NCBI GenBank assembly: GCA_050293315.1 | Contig: JBNKMS010000022.1 | Location: 1 to 64,000 of the forward strand | From: CBFDBF01 sp050293315 | Lineage (GTDB): Bacteria; Pseudomonadota; Gammaproteobacteria; Chromatiales; Chromatiaceae | Direction of reading: 5' to 3' | DNA: 64,000 bases | Shown here: positions 35,196 through 43,619 of the stretch, piece after piece | Numbering within the stretch: position 1 is the stretch's first letter | Layout: each line of letters opens with the position of its first letter | Program-made: the position numbers and the translations under genes | The notes under the pieces: model-generated | Database searches by the model: none | What the model was told of the DNA's origin: nothing | The model's input: only the letters and a program-made list of their open reading frames with translations

Positions 35196-36077
35196 TTATG
35201 GGAATACCTGTTCAGCAGTAAACACCGGGCCATCGACACAGACCCGCCGCATGCTGGTGCCGCTGTCGTCTTCAACGGCAACTACACATCCGGCGCAGGC
35301 CCCGACCCCGCAGGCCATAAACTCCTCCAGTGATACCTGACATGGGACCTCATATTCACGGGCGATAGTCGCTACCGCTGCCAGCATCGGGTGCGGTCCA
35401 CAGGCAAATATCTCCACCTCCATACGCGCCTGTGCATCCAGCGAGTCGAGCCAGTGGCGCGCCAGGTCGGTGACAAATCCCTGGAAACAGCCAGCAAAGG
35501 GTTGCTGGCTGGTAAGTCGGCTCGGGATACCCCACTCTTCAAGTAGTGGCATGGATGCGTTCACCTCATGCGGTATACCCGGCTGCTGTGTTGCTGCGGA
35601 AGTGGTGGTAAAAGGAAACTCTATCTCCGATCCGAAAAGTGCTAGCGGTTGAAAAGCACTATTGTCACGCAGCTCCTGGGCCAGGAATATCATCGGTGGC
35701 ATCCCGACGCCACCACCGATCAGCAGCGGTCGCGGGTGTTCCTGGTGCAGCTGGAAAGGGGTGCCGATCGGCCCCAGCAGACTGAGCTGCTCGCCAGGCT
35801 TGCGCGCGGCCAGTAGCCGGGTGCCGTTGCCTACAACGTTGTATAGAAGTTCAATCCAGCCGGCGTCAGTCGAGACCCGCATGATAGAGAGCGGACGTCG
35901 TAGCGGCAGGCCCGGATCGCACTGCAGATGGACAAAGTGACCCGCCCTGGCGCGGGCTGCACACTCCGGTGCAGCCAGTCGCAGGATCTGTTGCCCACCG
36001 GCGAATGTCTGGTGTGAGAGTATCTCCGCCTGCTCCAGAGAGATGGTTCCTCGTTGGGATTGGTTATACCGGGACAT
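35196..36077 (-). CDS. Dihydroorotate dehydrogenase electron-transfer subunit (PyrK-like)
   Basis: This 293-residue ferredoxin-reductase-fold protein has the FAD motif RPLSI at 61-65, an NAD-type loop (LIGGGVGMPPMIFLAQEL) and a C-terminal [2Fe-2S] site with cysteines 256, 261, 264 and 280 (CGVGACAGC...RVC). This is the PyrK plan, in which it passes electrons from class 1B dihydroorotate dehydrogenase to NAD+. No pyrD gene is in the window. It lies 9 bases downstream of the pyrC' gene and so belongs to the pyrimidine operon. Another redox partner cannot be excluded. Confidence 0.85.
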   Translation of the reverse strand: MSRYNQSQRGTISLEQAEILSHQTFAGGQQILRLAAPECAARARAGHFVHLQCDPGLPLRRPLSIMRVSTDAGWIELLYNVVGNGTRLLAARKPGEQLSLLGPIGTPFQLHQEHPRPLLIGGGVGMPPMIFLAQELRDNSAFQPLALFGSEIEFPFTTTSAATQQPGIPHEVNASMPLLEEWGIPSRLTSQQPFAGCFQGFVTDLARHWLDSLDAQARMEVEIFACGPHPMLAAVATIAREYEVPCQVSLEEFMACGVGACAGCVVAVEDDSGTSMRRVCVDGPVFTAEQVFP

Positions 36078-36086
36078 AAAAATTAA

Positions 36087-37364
36087 TCAGCCTGTATAGA
36101 CGATGCGTCCCCGCAGGATGGTGCGGGTTACCCGGCCGCTGAACTCATGGTTGAGGAAAGGTGTGTTGTGGCCAAGGCTGACCATCTTTGCCGGATCGAG
36201 TGTCCAACTCTGCTCCGGCGAGAAGATGCAGACATCAGCACTGGAGCCAACCCCGAGGCGACCTAACGGCAGACCAAGGATGTCCGCCGGTCCCGAAGTG
36301 ACCCTGGCGATGGCCTGCGGCAGGGTCAGTACCTCCTCCTGCACCAGCTTCAGGGTCAGGGCGAGCAGGGTCTCCAGGGCGGATATACCGGGGGCCGTAG
36401 AGGGGAATGGCGCCTCTTTGGCATCCGGGTCATGCGGCTGGTGGTCTGAGCAGATGGCGCTAATGGTCCCATCTGCAACCCCCTGGCGGAGTGCATCCCG
36501 GTCTTGCAGGCTACGTAGTGGAGGGCTTACATGGCAGTTGCTGTTAAAGCCGACCAGATCATCCTCTGTCAGGTGTAGCTGGTGGGCCGCCACATCGGCC
36601 GTCAGCGCCAGCCCATCTTTATGGGCGCGCCGCATAATATGTACCCCCGTAGCACTGGAGAGTCCGCGAAAATGGATATTGCAGCCGGTGTGCGCGGCCA
36701 ACGCTATATCGCGTGCCATGGCTACGGTCTCTGCGGCCTCGGGGATGCCGGGCAGCCCCATGCGGGTGCTGACAGGACCTTCGTGGGCACAGCCTCCCGC
36801 GCGTAGGTACTGGTCCTCTGGTGACAGGAAGACGGTGATATCAAAGGTGGCCGCATACTCCAGGGCGCGTCGCTCTACTAGGGTGTTGGCCAGAGGCATC
36901 CGCCCGTTGCTAAGGGCGACGCAGCCGATCTGCTGCAGTGCCGCCATCTCAGCCAATTCCACCCCTTGTAGGCCCTTGGTGAGTGCGCCGATGGGTAGCA
37001 CCCGAGTGTTGCCAAAATGCTGGGCGCGGTGGTTGATCATGCTGGCTACCGCCGGGGTGTCGACTACCGGGTCGGTATCTGGCGGGCAACAGAGGGTGGT
37101 AATACCGCTCTTGGCGGCAGCAGCGGTCTCGCTGGAGATGGTGGCCTTATGCTCCTCTCCCGGTTCCCGCAGGTGTGCGCATAGGTCCACCAGGCCGGGG
37201 CATACGATCTGACCGCTGGCATCGATAGTGGTGTCTGCCTTGAAGCCTTTCGGGGCCCTGCCGACAGCCCGGATCTTGCCGGCGTCGATAAATAGATCAC
37301 TGTTCTCATCGATATTGTTGGCTGGGTCGATGAGGCGGCCGTTGAGTATCTCTATGCTACTCAT
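36087..37364 (-). CDS. pyrC': Dihydroorotase-like subunit PyrC' (catalytically degenerate)
   Basis: This 425-residue amidohydrolase-fold protein is closest to class I dihydroorotase but lacks metal ligands. The HxH motif is CAH at 62-64, the aspartate of SDDG is replaced (LSNGRMP near 151-157), the histidine of the AHCED region is absent (FLSPEDQ) and the AHVS histidine is glycine (FRGLS). The late aspartate in SDHQPH is kept. In Pseudomonas such a PyrC' protein is inactive and needed to assemble aspartate transcarbamoylase. The 4-base overlap with pyrB supports the same role; an active dihydroorotase should exist elsewhere. Confidence 0.9.
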   Translation of the reverse strand: MSSIEILNGRLIDPANNIDENSDLFIDAGKIRAVGRAPKGFKADTTIDASGQIVCPGLVDLCAHLREPGEEHKATISSETAAAAKSGITTLCCPPDTDPVVDTPAVASMINHRAQHFGNTRVLPIGALTKGLQGVELAEMAALQQIGCVALSNGRMPLANTLVERRALEYAATFDITVFLSPEDQYLRAGGCAHEGPVSTRMGLPGIPEAAETVAMARDIALAAHTGCNIHFRGLSSATGVHIMRRAHKDGLALTADVAAHQLHLTEDDLVGFNSNCHVSPPLRSLQDRDALRQGVADGTISAICSDHQPHDPDAKEAPFPSTAPGISALETLLALTLKLVQEEVLTLPQAIARVTSGPADILGLPLGRLGVGSSADVCIFSPEQSWTLDPAKMVSLGHNTPFLNHEFSGRVTRTILRGRIVYTG

Positions 37365-38368
37365 AGTCCTTTGGCCCCCGGATCTTGCTGGCGCATGGTC
37401 ATAGACATGACAGCCATGCGTACGGCGATACCAAAACTTACCTGTTGCAGGATAACCGAGCGTGTCCCGTCTGCCACCTGAGAATCTATCTCTACCCCAC
37501 GATTGATTGGGCCTGGATGCATCACAATTGCGTCCGGTTTGGCTGCCTGCAGACGCTCCTCGGTTAGGCCATAGAGTTGGAAGTATTCGTGCTCACTGGG
37601 GAGCAGGGCGCTATCCATACGCTCTTTTTGCAGACGCAGCATTATGATTACATCAACATCGCGGATCCCATCTTCCAGATTGTGGAACAGCTCTACCCCC
37701 AGGCTGGATACATTTGATGGCAGCAGGGTGTCGGGGGCGATGACGCGTATCTCTGCCGCCCCTAGGGTGTTGAGTGCCAGGATCTGGGAGCGGGCTACCC
37801 GTGAGTGCAGGATGTCACCGACTATGGCCACCTTGAGACCGGCGATATCGCCTTTGTGCCGTCGGATGGTGAACATATCCAGCATCGCCTGGGTGGGGTG
37901 CGCATGGCGTCCATCACCGCCGTTAATCACGCTGATATGGGGGGCCACGTGTTGGGCTATAAAGTGGGCGGCACCACTATCCGGGTGGCGCACTATAAAC
38001 ATGTCGACGTGCATCGCCTCCAGGTTACGCAGGGTATCCAGCAGGGTCTCACCCTTGCTGGTGGAGGAGGTGCTGATATTCAGGCTGAGGACATCCGCCG
38101 ATAGTCGTTTGGCGGCTAGCTCGAAGGTGGTGCGGGTACGGGTGCTTGTTTCAAAGAAGAGGTTGGTTATGACCTTGCCACGCAGCAGCGGGACCTTCTT
38201 GACCGTGCGTTCAGAGACGCCGGTGAATGATTCGGCAGTATCGAGGATGTCGGTCAGCAGTTCTCTGCTAAGACCGTCGATAGTTAGAAAATGGTGGAGC
38301 CGTCCATTCTCATCGAGCTGGATGTTCTCTCTCTCTGGCTCTGTGCGTACTCTACTGTTCAGCCCCAA
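37361..38368 (-). CDS. pyrB: Aspartate carbamoyltransferase catalytic subunit PyrB
   Basis: PyrB condenses carbamoyl phosphate with aspartate, the first committed pyrimidine step. The 335-residue protein has the carbamoyl-phosphate motif STRTRT at 75-80 and GDGRHAHPTQAMLD. It also has RLQKERMD and HPGPINRGVEI. The N-terminal extension of about 25 residues matches the long Pseudomonas-type enzyme. No ATG or GTG is available at the 5' end. TTG at 38366-38368 is given, but GAGGAG is only one base upstream; a CTG two codons later has 7-base spacing. It overlaps pyrC' as ATGA. Confidence 0.95.
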   Translation of the reverse strand: MGLNSRVRTEPERENIQLDENGRLHHFLTIDGLSRELLTDILDTAESFTGVSERTVKKVPLLRGKVITNLFFETSTRTRTTFELAAKRLSADVLSLNISTSSTSKGETLLDTLRNLEAMHVDMFIVRHPDSGAAHFIAQHVAPHISVINGGDGRHAHPTQAMLDMFTIRRHKGDIAGLKVAIVGDILHSRVARSQILALNTLGAAEIRVIAPDTLLPSNVSSLGVELFHNLEDGIRDVDVIIMLRLQKERMDSALLPSEHEYFQLYGLTEERLQAAKPDAIVMHPGPINRGVEIDSQVADGTRSVILQQVSFGIAVRMAVMSMTMRQQDPGAKGL

Positions 38369-38498
38369 GCTCCTCGTCTCAATCTCGAGCCAACCCGGCC
38401 AAGTTTAGCATAGTAAAATTGGAAAGAGTATTTTCCCTGCAGTTACTCTATTGATGCGACGGCTTACACTACGGTTTTGCAGTCGGTTCGATCCTCTA

Positions 38499-39023
38499 TC
38501 ACTCTCTATGTTTGGATTTCCCTATGACCAGGCTTAGTGACTCCGGGCCGGTGAGGGTTATGTGCTCTTCCATATCCAGAGGGGAGGTTATTCCGACCAC
38601 ATCCGGCTCAATCGGCAGCTCTCTACCACCCCGTTCCACCAGGGTCGCGAGCATGATAGAGGCGGGGCGCCCGTAGTCAAATATCTCATTCATGGCGGCG
38701 CGTATGGTGCGGCCGGTCTGGAGTACATCATCTACCAGGATTATATGTCTCTCATCCAGATCAAAGGGGATGGAGGAGGGGCGTACCTGGGGATTCATGC
38801 CGATGCGGGTGAAATCATCGCGATAAAAGGATATGTCGAGGGTGCCGAGAGGCTCTTTGATGGCAAGCCCCTTGTGTAGACGCGCAGCCAGCCAGGCGCC
38901 ACCTGTGTGTATGCCCAGCATGACCGGGTCGGCGATGCCCTTCTGTGAAAGTTGATCCTGCAGTGCCTGGGTCATCTCTTCTATCAGGCCCTCGATCTCA
39001 CTGTTCTGCTTGTATATCTTCAC
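38499..39023 (-). CDS. pyrR: Pyrimidine operon regulator PyrR / uracil phosphoribosyltransferase
   Basis: This 174-residue phosphoribosyltransferase-fold protein has the PRPP loop IILVDDVLQTGRTIRAAM and LGTLDISFYRDDF, diagnostic of PyrR. It may regulate pyrBC' expression and can have UPRT activity. The start is GTG, directly after the ruvX stop, with GAGAGG in the upstream gene. A 130-base gap separates it from pyrB and could hold the pyrB leader; I could not fold an attenuator there by eye. Confidence 0.93.
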   Translation of the reverse strand: MKIYKQNSEIEGLIEEMTQALQDQLSQKGIADPVMLGIHTGGAWLAARLHKGLAIKEPLGTLDISFYRDDFTRIGMNPQVRPSSIPFDLDERHIILVDDVLQTGRTIRAAMNEIFDYGRPASIMLATLVERGGRELPIEPDVVGITSPLDMEEHITLTGPESLSLVIGKSKHRE

Positions 39024-39425
39024 TTAATTAAGACCTCTCAAGAGTGTCTCCAGGATGATTTTAGCGGCCACTGCATCCAGCTCTTCGATTTTTTTTGGGC
39101 GTCTCCCCAGCTCCTCTCGCGCTGCCCGCGAGGTCAGTCGCTCATCCACCAGGTGTACAGGCAGATGGTAACGTCCTTCCAGCTGGCGTGCAAAGCGGCG
39201 CGCACGTACAGCGATCTCTGCTTCAGTGTCATCCATGTTGTATGGGATTCCAACCACCAGCGCCTCTGGCGCCCACTCCTCTATAAGGCTAGTGATGCTA
39301 TCCCAGTCTGGATGCTGTTGTACCGCTCGCAGGGTCTTCAGTGGAGAGGCGGTGCTGGTCGTGGTCTGCCCTACGGCAACCCCAATCTTGGCCGGGCCAT
39401 AGTCAAATCCAAGGAGTGTACCCAC
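39024..39425 (-). CDS. ruvX: Putative pre-16S rRNA nuclease RuvX (YqgF)
   Basis: This 133-residue RNase-H-fold protein has LLGFDYGPAKIGVAVGQ at the N-terminus, LVVGIPYNMDD, and the closing VHLVDERLTSRAAREEL with an acidic catalytic set. E. coli YqgF trims the 16S rRNA 5' end. The start is GTG. It lies 45 bases downstream of yqgE and abuts pyrR. Confidence 0.95.
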   Translation of the reverse strand: MGTLLGFDYGPAKIGVAVGQTTTSTASPLKTLRAVQQHPDWDSITSLIEEWAPEALVVGIPYNMDDTEAEIAVRARRFARQLEGRYHLPVHLVDERLTSRAAREELGRRPKKIEELDAVAAKIILETLLRGLN

Positions 39426-39470
39426 GGTTAGCGCCGCAGGTTTGAGACCGGCCTGATGCCGGCTCCAGGG

Positions 39471-40034
39471 TCAGGCATGTCCAGCCTCGGTGGAGAGCAG
39501 ATCAAGGTCTACCCCCAACAGTTGGGCCGCCGCCCGCCAGCGCTCTCTCGGCGGGGTATGAAACAGGATCTGATGATTGGCTGGACCGCTGAGCCAGTAA
39601 TTGTTGGCGATCTCTTCCTCCAGTTGACCGCTGCCCCAGCCGGCATAACCGAGTGCGATTAGATACTCTTCAGGCCCCTCTCCAGCTACTATGGATTGCA
39701 GGATGTCGCGCGAGGTGGTGACGCTGAGCTGGGGGATGATGTGGATGGTGGAGTCCCAATCTCGTTGATCGCCGTGCAGCACAAAGCCTCTCTCCGGCTG
39801 GATAGGGCCGCCGATGTAGATTAGCTCGCTGCTGCCCTTTGGGTTCGGCTCGCTGATATCCATCTGCTGCAGGATATCGTGTAGCTGCAGATCCGTGGGG
39901 CGGTTGATTATGATTCCCATCGCCCCCTGCTCGTTATGCTCGCATATGTAAGTTGCCGTATGGGCGAAGTTATCATCATGCAGCCCAGGCATGGCGATAA
40001 GAAGCTGATTAGTAAGGTTAGAACTGTTATTCAT
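39471..40034 (-). CDS. yqgE: UPF0301/AlgH family protein YqgE
   Basis: This 187-residue conserved protein has LTNQLLIAMPGLHDDNFAHT at the start, GAMGIIINRP, YIGGPIQPERGFVLH and ALGYAGWGSGQLEEEI. The function is unclear; in Pseudomonas the homologue was named AlgH. The ATG at 40034 is chosen because the longer frame adds 26 residues unlike the family. Followed by ruvX as in many gammaproteobacteria. Confidence 0.94.
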   Translation of the reverse strand: MNNSSNLTNQLLIAMPGLHDDNFAHTATYICEHNEQGAMGIIINRPTDLQLHDILQQMDISEPNPKGSSELIYIGGPIQPERGFVLHGDQRDWDSTIHIIPQLSVTTSRDILQSIVAGEGPEEYLIALGYAGWGSGQLEEEIANNYWLSGPANHQILFHTPPRERWRAAAQLLGVDLDLLSTEAGHA

Positions 40035-40050
40035 CTTGATTAGGATAGCA

Positions 40051-40941
40051 CTACTTGGCAAGCAGTCTGTTATTGCTAAGAAATACCCAGGTACGGGTGA
40101 TGTCCAGAACATCTGTCTCTTCGCGTATCTCCTCCGGAAAGGGGGCGTATGGCGCGGCTAGTTTGACTATGCGTACAGCGGCATCATCCAGTAACTTATG
40201 GCCGGAAGAGCGGCGTACCCATACATTTATTATAGTGCCATCGGGTCGGAGTGCGACATGCAGCATCAGACTGCCATAGAGACGCTGTCGCTTGGCCTCA
40301 TCCGGGTAGTTTAGGTTGCCGACACGCTCAACCTTGCGCCGCCAGGCATCGAGGTAGCTGGCGTATTTGTACTCTCTGGTCCTGGCGCTTATATGTTTGT
40401 GTCGGGGGCGCTTGGCATAGGCCTCTGTCTTGCGGTCCAACTCGGCGGTCAGCCGGGTGATCTCCTGGTTAGTGCTGGCCAGAATCTGGGCCACATTCAG
40501 TCTTCTGCGGGTGGGTGGGGTGGGCCGCTTTGCCGGATCACGCGCCACCTTTTGCTCGCTCGGTGAGTAGGTGCGGAGCACACGGCGGACGGGTGTTTTC
40601 TTTGGTTGTGGTGGTTGATTGAACAGGGGGTGTCTGGCCGCCTGTTTTTTTGCCTCCTGGTCGGTCAATAGTGGGGCCGAGGTCTTGGGGCGTTCTATCT
40701 TTTGTTCCTCGCCGCCCCCCTCCTGGTTGGTTTGGGCCAGAAAGTCGGCCTCATCCGGCTCTTTGTCCGCATCCCTGTTCTGGACCACCGTAATATCCAG
40801 GGTGCGATCGGCAGGCGGTTGTTTGGTCCTGTCTTCAATAGAAAAACTGACCCCTAATATAACAACGGCATGCATTGCCCCCGCAAAAAAGAGGGTGAGA
40901 CCCATGCGGTCGAAGTGAGAGACCTGGCTGGCGCTGCTCAC
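40051..40941 (-). CDS. tonB: Energy transducer TonB
   Basis: This 296-residue protein has an N-terminal membrane helix (LTLFFAGAMHAVVILGVSF). A long periplasmic linker follows, rich in charged and proline residues (about 35-160). The C-terminal TonB fold spans about 200-296: YASYLDAWRRKVERVGNLNYPDEAK and GSLMLHVALRPDGTI, in pieces. It would couple proton motive force to outer-membrane receptors; ExbB and ExbD are not nearby. It overlaps apbE by 4 bases. Confidence 0.92.
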   Translation of the reverse strand: MSSASQVSHFDRMGLTLFFAGAMHAVVILGVSFSIEDRTKQPPADRTLDITVVQNRDADKEPDEADFLAQTNQEGGGEEQKIERPKTSAPLLTDQEAKKQAARHPLFNQPPQPKKTPVRRVLRTYSPSEQKVARDPAKRPTPPTRRRLNVAQILASTNQEITRLTAELDRKTEAYAKRPRHKHISARTREYKYASYLDAWRRKVERVGNLNYPDEAKRQRLYGSLMLHVALRPDGTIINVWVRRSSGHKLLDDAAVRIVKLAAPYAPFPEEIREETDVLDITRTWVFLSNNRLLAK

Positions 40942-42008
40942 TCTGGTTTGGCTCCAGCGTTTAGTGGCGGACTGATCTTGATCCGGTGGTTACTATCTAG
41001 CAGTTGCAGGCGTCGCTGCATTGCTGGATTCATATGGAGTGTCCCATCTGAGTCGATGAGTAGTACATAACCTATTTTCATCGCCAGTGCCACCTCATAC
41101 CACTGTTCAGGGCCGGCAATAAACAGCGCGGTTGCTGCCGCATCTGCGGTTACAGCATCGCTATGGATTACTGTTATAGAGGCGGTGCCAGTGGCCGGGT
41201 AGCCGCTGCGTGGGTCAATGATGTGGTGATAGCGTTTCCCTTCCCAGGTGAAATTTCTCTCATAGTCGCCAGAGGTGAAGACGCTCTCATCGCCATCCAC
41301 TTCAACGCTACCGACCACGCCCTTGCCGTCGGCGCCGCGAATCGCTATTCGCCAGGGGCGGTCACCGCGTCTTCCGATGGCGCGTAGATCTCCCCCGGCG
41401 TTTAGGATGGCGTTGTCTATGCCCAGTTCGCGCAGGTGTTGGATCGCCAGATCTATTCCATATCCCTTACCAAAGGCGCCAAAATCGAGTTTTACCGCAG
41501 GGTTGGAACAGCGCAGCTCGTTTCCATCCAGGCTGATATCGTCCATCTGTGGGTTCTGTTGCAATAGACTCTTGATCTTCTCTTCCGACGGCGGCCTCTG
41601 GCCTGCAGGATCATCCCGATGAAAACCCCAGGCATCTATAAGGTGGCCGATAGCTGGATTGAACAGGCGGTTGCTGGCCAGCGATAGCTCCTTTCCCAGG
41701 CGAACCAGCGGCAGTACCAGAGGTGATACGGTGAAGCTATCGCCGCTTGCCAGGAGTCTGTTGGTCTGCCCCAGAGGGCCTGGATCCCAGGCGTGCCACG
41801 CCTTGTGCATCTCTGCAAAGTCCTGTTCGATAGCGGCTATGGCGCTATCCGCCTTGTCTTGGGGGACACCGGCTATGCTGATATCAATCAGGGTGCCAAA
41901 GGCCAGGAATCGGGCGGAGACGACGGGCTCTTGCTGTGTACATCCGGCCAGAATGGAGAACAGCAGCAGGGGGGCAGCCCAGGTTAATAACTTTGGCATA
42001 GCCGTCAT
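40938..42008 (-). CDS. apbE: FAD:protein FMN transferase ApbE
   Basis: ApbE attaches FMN covalently to threonines in periplasmic redox proteins. The 356-residue precursor is a lipoprotein: signal LLLFSILAGC with lipid-modified C23. ApbE motifs include VKLDFGAFGKGYGID, ILNAGGDLRAIGRRGDRPW, VFTSGDYERNF, HHIIDPRSGYPATG and the AVTADAAATALF segment. No RnfG, NqrC or other FMN-binding target is in the window. It overlaps both gshB and tonB by 4 bases. Confidence 0.94.
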   Translation of the reverse strand: MTAMPKLLTWAAPLLLFSILAGCTQQEPVVSARFLAFGTLIDISIAGVPQDKADSAIAAIEQDFAEMHKAWHAWDPGPLGQTNRLLASGDSFTVSPLVLPLVRLGKELSLASNRLFNPAIGHLIDAWGFHRDDPAGQRPPSEEKIKSLLQQNPQMDDISLDGNELRCSNPAVKLDFGAFGKGYGIDLAIQHLRELGIDNAILNAGGDLRAIGRRGDRPWRIAIRGADGKGVVGSVEVDGDESVFTSGDYERNFTWEGKRYHHIIDPRSGYPATGTASITVIHSDAVTADAAATALFIAGPEQWYEVALAMKIGYVLLIDSDGTLHMNPAMQRRLQLLDSNHRIKISPPLNAGAKPE

Positions 42009-42955
42009 CGCTCTATTTTCTCTTCTATTCGGTCCAGTAGCTTGGCGCTTATATTAAGATCGAACTGGCGGTCCAGCTCACGCACACAGGTTGGGCTGGT
42101 TATATTGATCTCGGTTAGATAATCACCGATCACATCGAGCCCGGCAAACAGGATGCCGCGGCGTCTGAGCTCCGGCCCCACCTGTTCTGCAATCCATCTC
42201 TCTTGGTCGGACAGTGGCAACCCCTCTCCGGTTCCGCCGGCAGCAAGATTACCACGCAGTTCGCCCTTCTTGGGGATGCGGGCCAGGGCATAGGGGATGG
42301 GTTCCCCGTCCACCATGATTATTCTTTTGTCGCCTTTACTGATCTCAGGCAGAAAACGCTGCGCCATAATCTGTCGACTACCGTGGGTGCTTAGGGTCTC
42401 TATAATAACGTTGGTGTTAAGGTCGCCCTTGGTGATGCGGAATACGGAGTTTCCTCCCATTCCGTCCAGTGGCTTCAAGATGATATCTTCTTGTTCTCGA
42501 AGGAATTCCACGATTTTGTCTTGGTCGCGGCTGACCAGGGTGGGGGCGCAGCATTGTGGAAACCATGCGGTAAACATCTTTTCGTTGGCGCTGCGTAGGC
42601 TCTCCGGGCGGTTGACCACTAGGGCGCCACGCTGTTCTGCGAGATCCAGCAGGTATGTTGAATAGATGTACTCCATATCGAACGGAGGGTCTTTACGCAT
42701 CAAAATGGTGTGCAGCTCGTCCAGGGGGGACTCCCGCTCGGGGCCGAACTTGAACCACTCGTCCTGGTCATCGTTGACCTGCAGTAGACGCATACGTGCA
42801 TAGCTGCGACCGTCACGCATGAAGAGATCGCCCTGTTCCATATACCAGAGGTCCCAACCCCTGGACTGGGCCTCCAACAATATGGCAAAGGTGGTGTCTT
42901 TATTGATGGTGATGGTGGATATTGGATCCATCACCACGCCGGCAGAAATACTCAT
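42005..42955 (-). CDS. gshB: Glutathione synthetase GshB
   Basis: This ATP-grasp ligase joins gamma-glutamylcysteine and glycine. The 316-residue protein opens with VVMDPISTITINKDTTFAIL, followed by FMRKDPPFDMEYIYSTYLLD (in parts), ILKPLDGMGGNSVFRI for ATP and AGLDVIGDYLTEINITSPT. All typical. It starts the gshB-apbE-tonB-yqgE-ruvX-pyr run on the minus strand, divergent from pilG. Confidence 0.97.
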   Translation of the reverse strand: MSISAGVVMDPISTITINKDTTFAILLEAQSRGWDLWYMEQGDLFMRDGRSYARMRLLQVNDDQDEWFKFGPERESPLDELHTILMRKDPPFDMEYIYSTYLLDLAEQRGALVVNRPESLRSANEKMFTAWFPQCCAPTLVSRDQDKIVEFLREQEDIILKPLDGMGGNSVFRITKGDLNTNVIIETLSTHGSRQIMAQRFLPEISKGDKRIIMVDGEPIPYALARIPKKGELRGNLAAGGTGEGLPLSDQERWIAEQVGPELRRRGILFAGLDVIGDYLTEINITSPTCVRELDRQFDLNISAKLLDRIEEKIER

Positions 42956-43101
42956 GCTGTTATGATACCTGACCAGGTCGCTCTTTGGGTATGAAAAACG
43001 GCCGGTATCTGGGAATAAAAAGTGACTTTTGTGGCATTTCCAATGCCTAGTGGCGACGATGAATGTTCCAGTATGATCAATGGTTTGTTGCAGAAATTTA
43101 A

Positions 43102-43129
43102 TTCAATTGCTATGGTTGATTAGTATACT
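43102..43129 (+). promoter_or_regulatory. Candidate sigma-70 promoter of the pil/chp cluster
   Basis: TTCAAT (43102-43107) and TATACT (43124-43129), 16 bases apart, lie about 40 bases upstream of the pilG start in an AT-rich stretch. The match is fair; no other clear pair was seen in the gshB-pilG gap. Confidence 0.35.
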
Positions 43130-43169
43130 TGATATCATTGTCTGTAGGCCGTACTGGAGATGGAATATA

Positions 43170-43568
43170 GTGGCGCAAAGTGATGTTGACCTGACTGGTC
43201 TTAAGGTTATGGTGATAGATGACAGCAAGACCATTCGGCGGACGGCAGAGAGCCTGCTGAAAAAGGAGGGGTGCGAGGTATTAACGGCGATAGATGGATT
43301 TGATGCCTTGGCGATTATCGCAGATAGTCGTCCTGACATTATTTTTGTGGATATCATGATGCCGCGGCTGGATGGTTACCAGACCTGCGCGTTGATTAAG
43401 AATAACGACGAATTTAGGCATACACCGGTCATTATGCTCTCCAGCAAGGATGGTCTGTTTGATCGGGCGCGGGGGCGGATTGTTGGATCAGAGCAGTATC
43501 TGACCAAGCCGTTCACCAAGGATGAGCTGCTGGGCGCCATTAGAAGACATAGTGGGGCGATAGCCTGA
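43170..43568 (+). CDS. pilG: Twitching response regulator PilG
   Basis: This 132-residue single receiver domain has phospho-accepting D61 (IIFVDIMMPRLDGY), an acidic pair in VIDDS and a lysine in LTKPF. It is very like Pseudomonas PilG (LKVMVIDDSKTIRRTAE, CALIKNN, VIMLSSKDGLFD). In that system PilG promotes pilus extension. The GTG at 43170 is chosen because GGAGA lies about 9 bases upstream and the longer frame adds 30 unrelated residues. Confidence 0.95.
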   Translation: MAQSDVDLTGLKVMVIDDSKTIRRTAESLLKKEGCEVLTAIDGFDALAIIADSRPDIIFVDIMMPRLDGYQTCALIKNNDEFRHTPVIMLSSKDGLFDRARGRIVGSEQYLTKPFTKDELLGAIRRHSGAIA

Positions 43569-43619
43569 TTTTGAGGGATAGGTTTTTTTAAAGGATTAAG
43601 ATAGAGGAGATGCGTATTA

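Noticed and set aside
36103..37212. 369-residue plus-strand open frame inside pyrC'
   Set aside because: Antisense shadow; arginine and serine rich with no domain, while pyrC' on the other strand is a clear family member.
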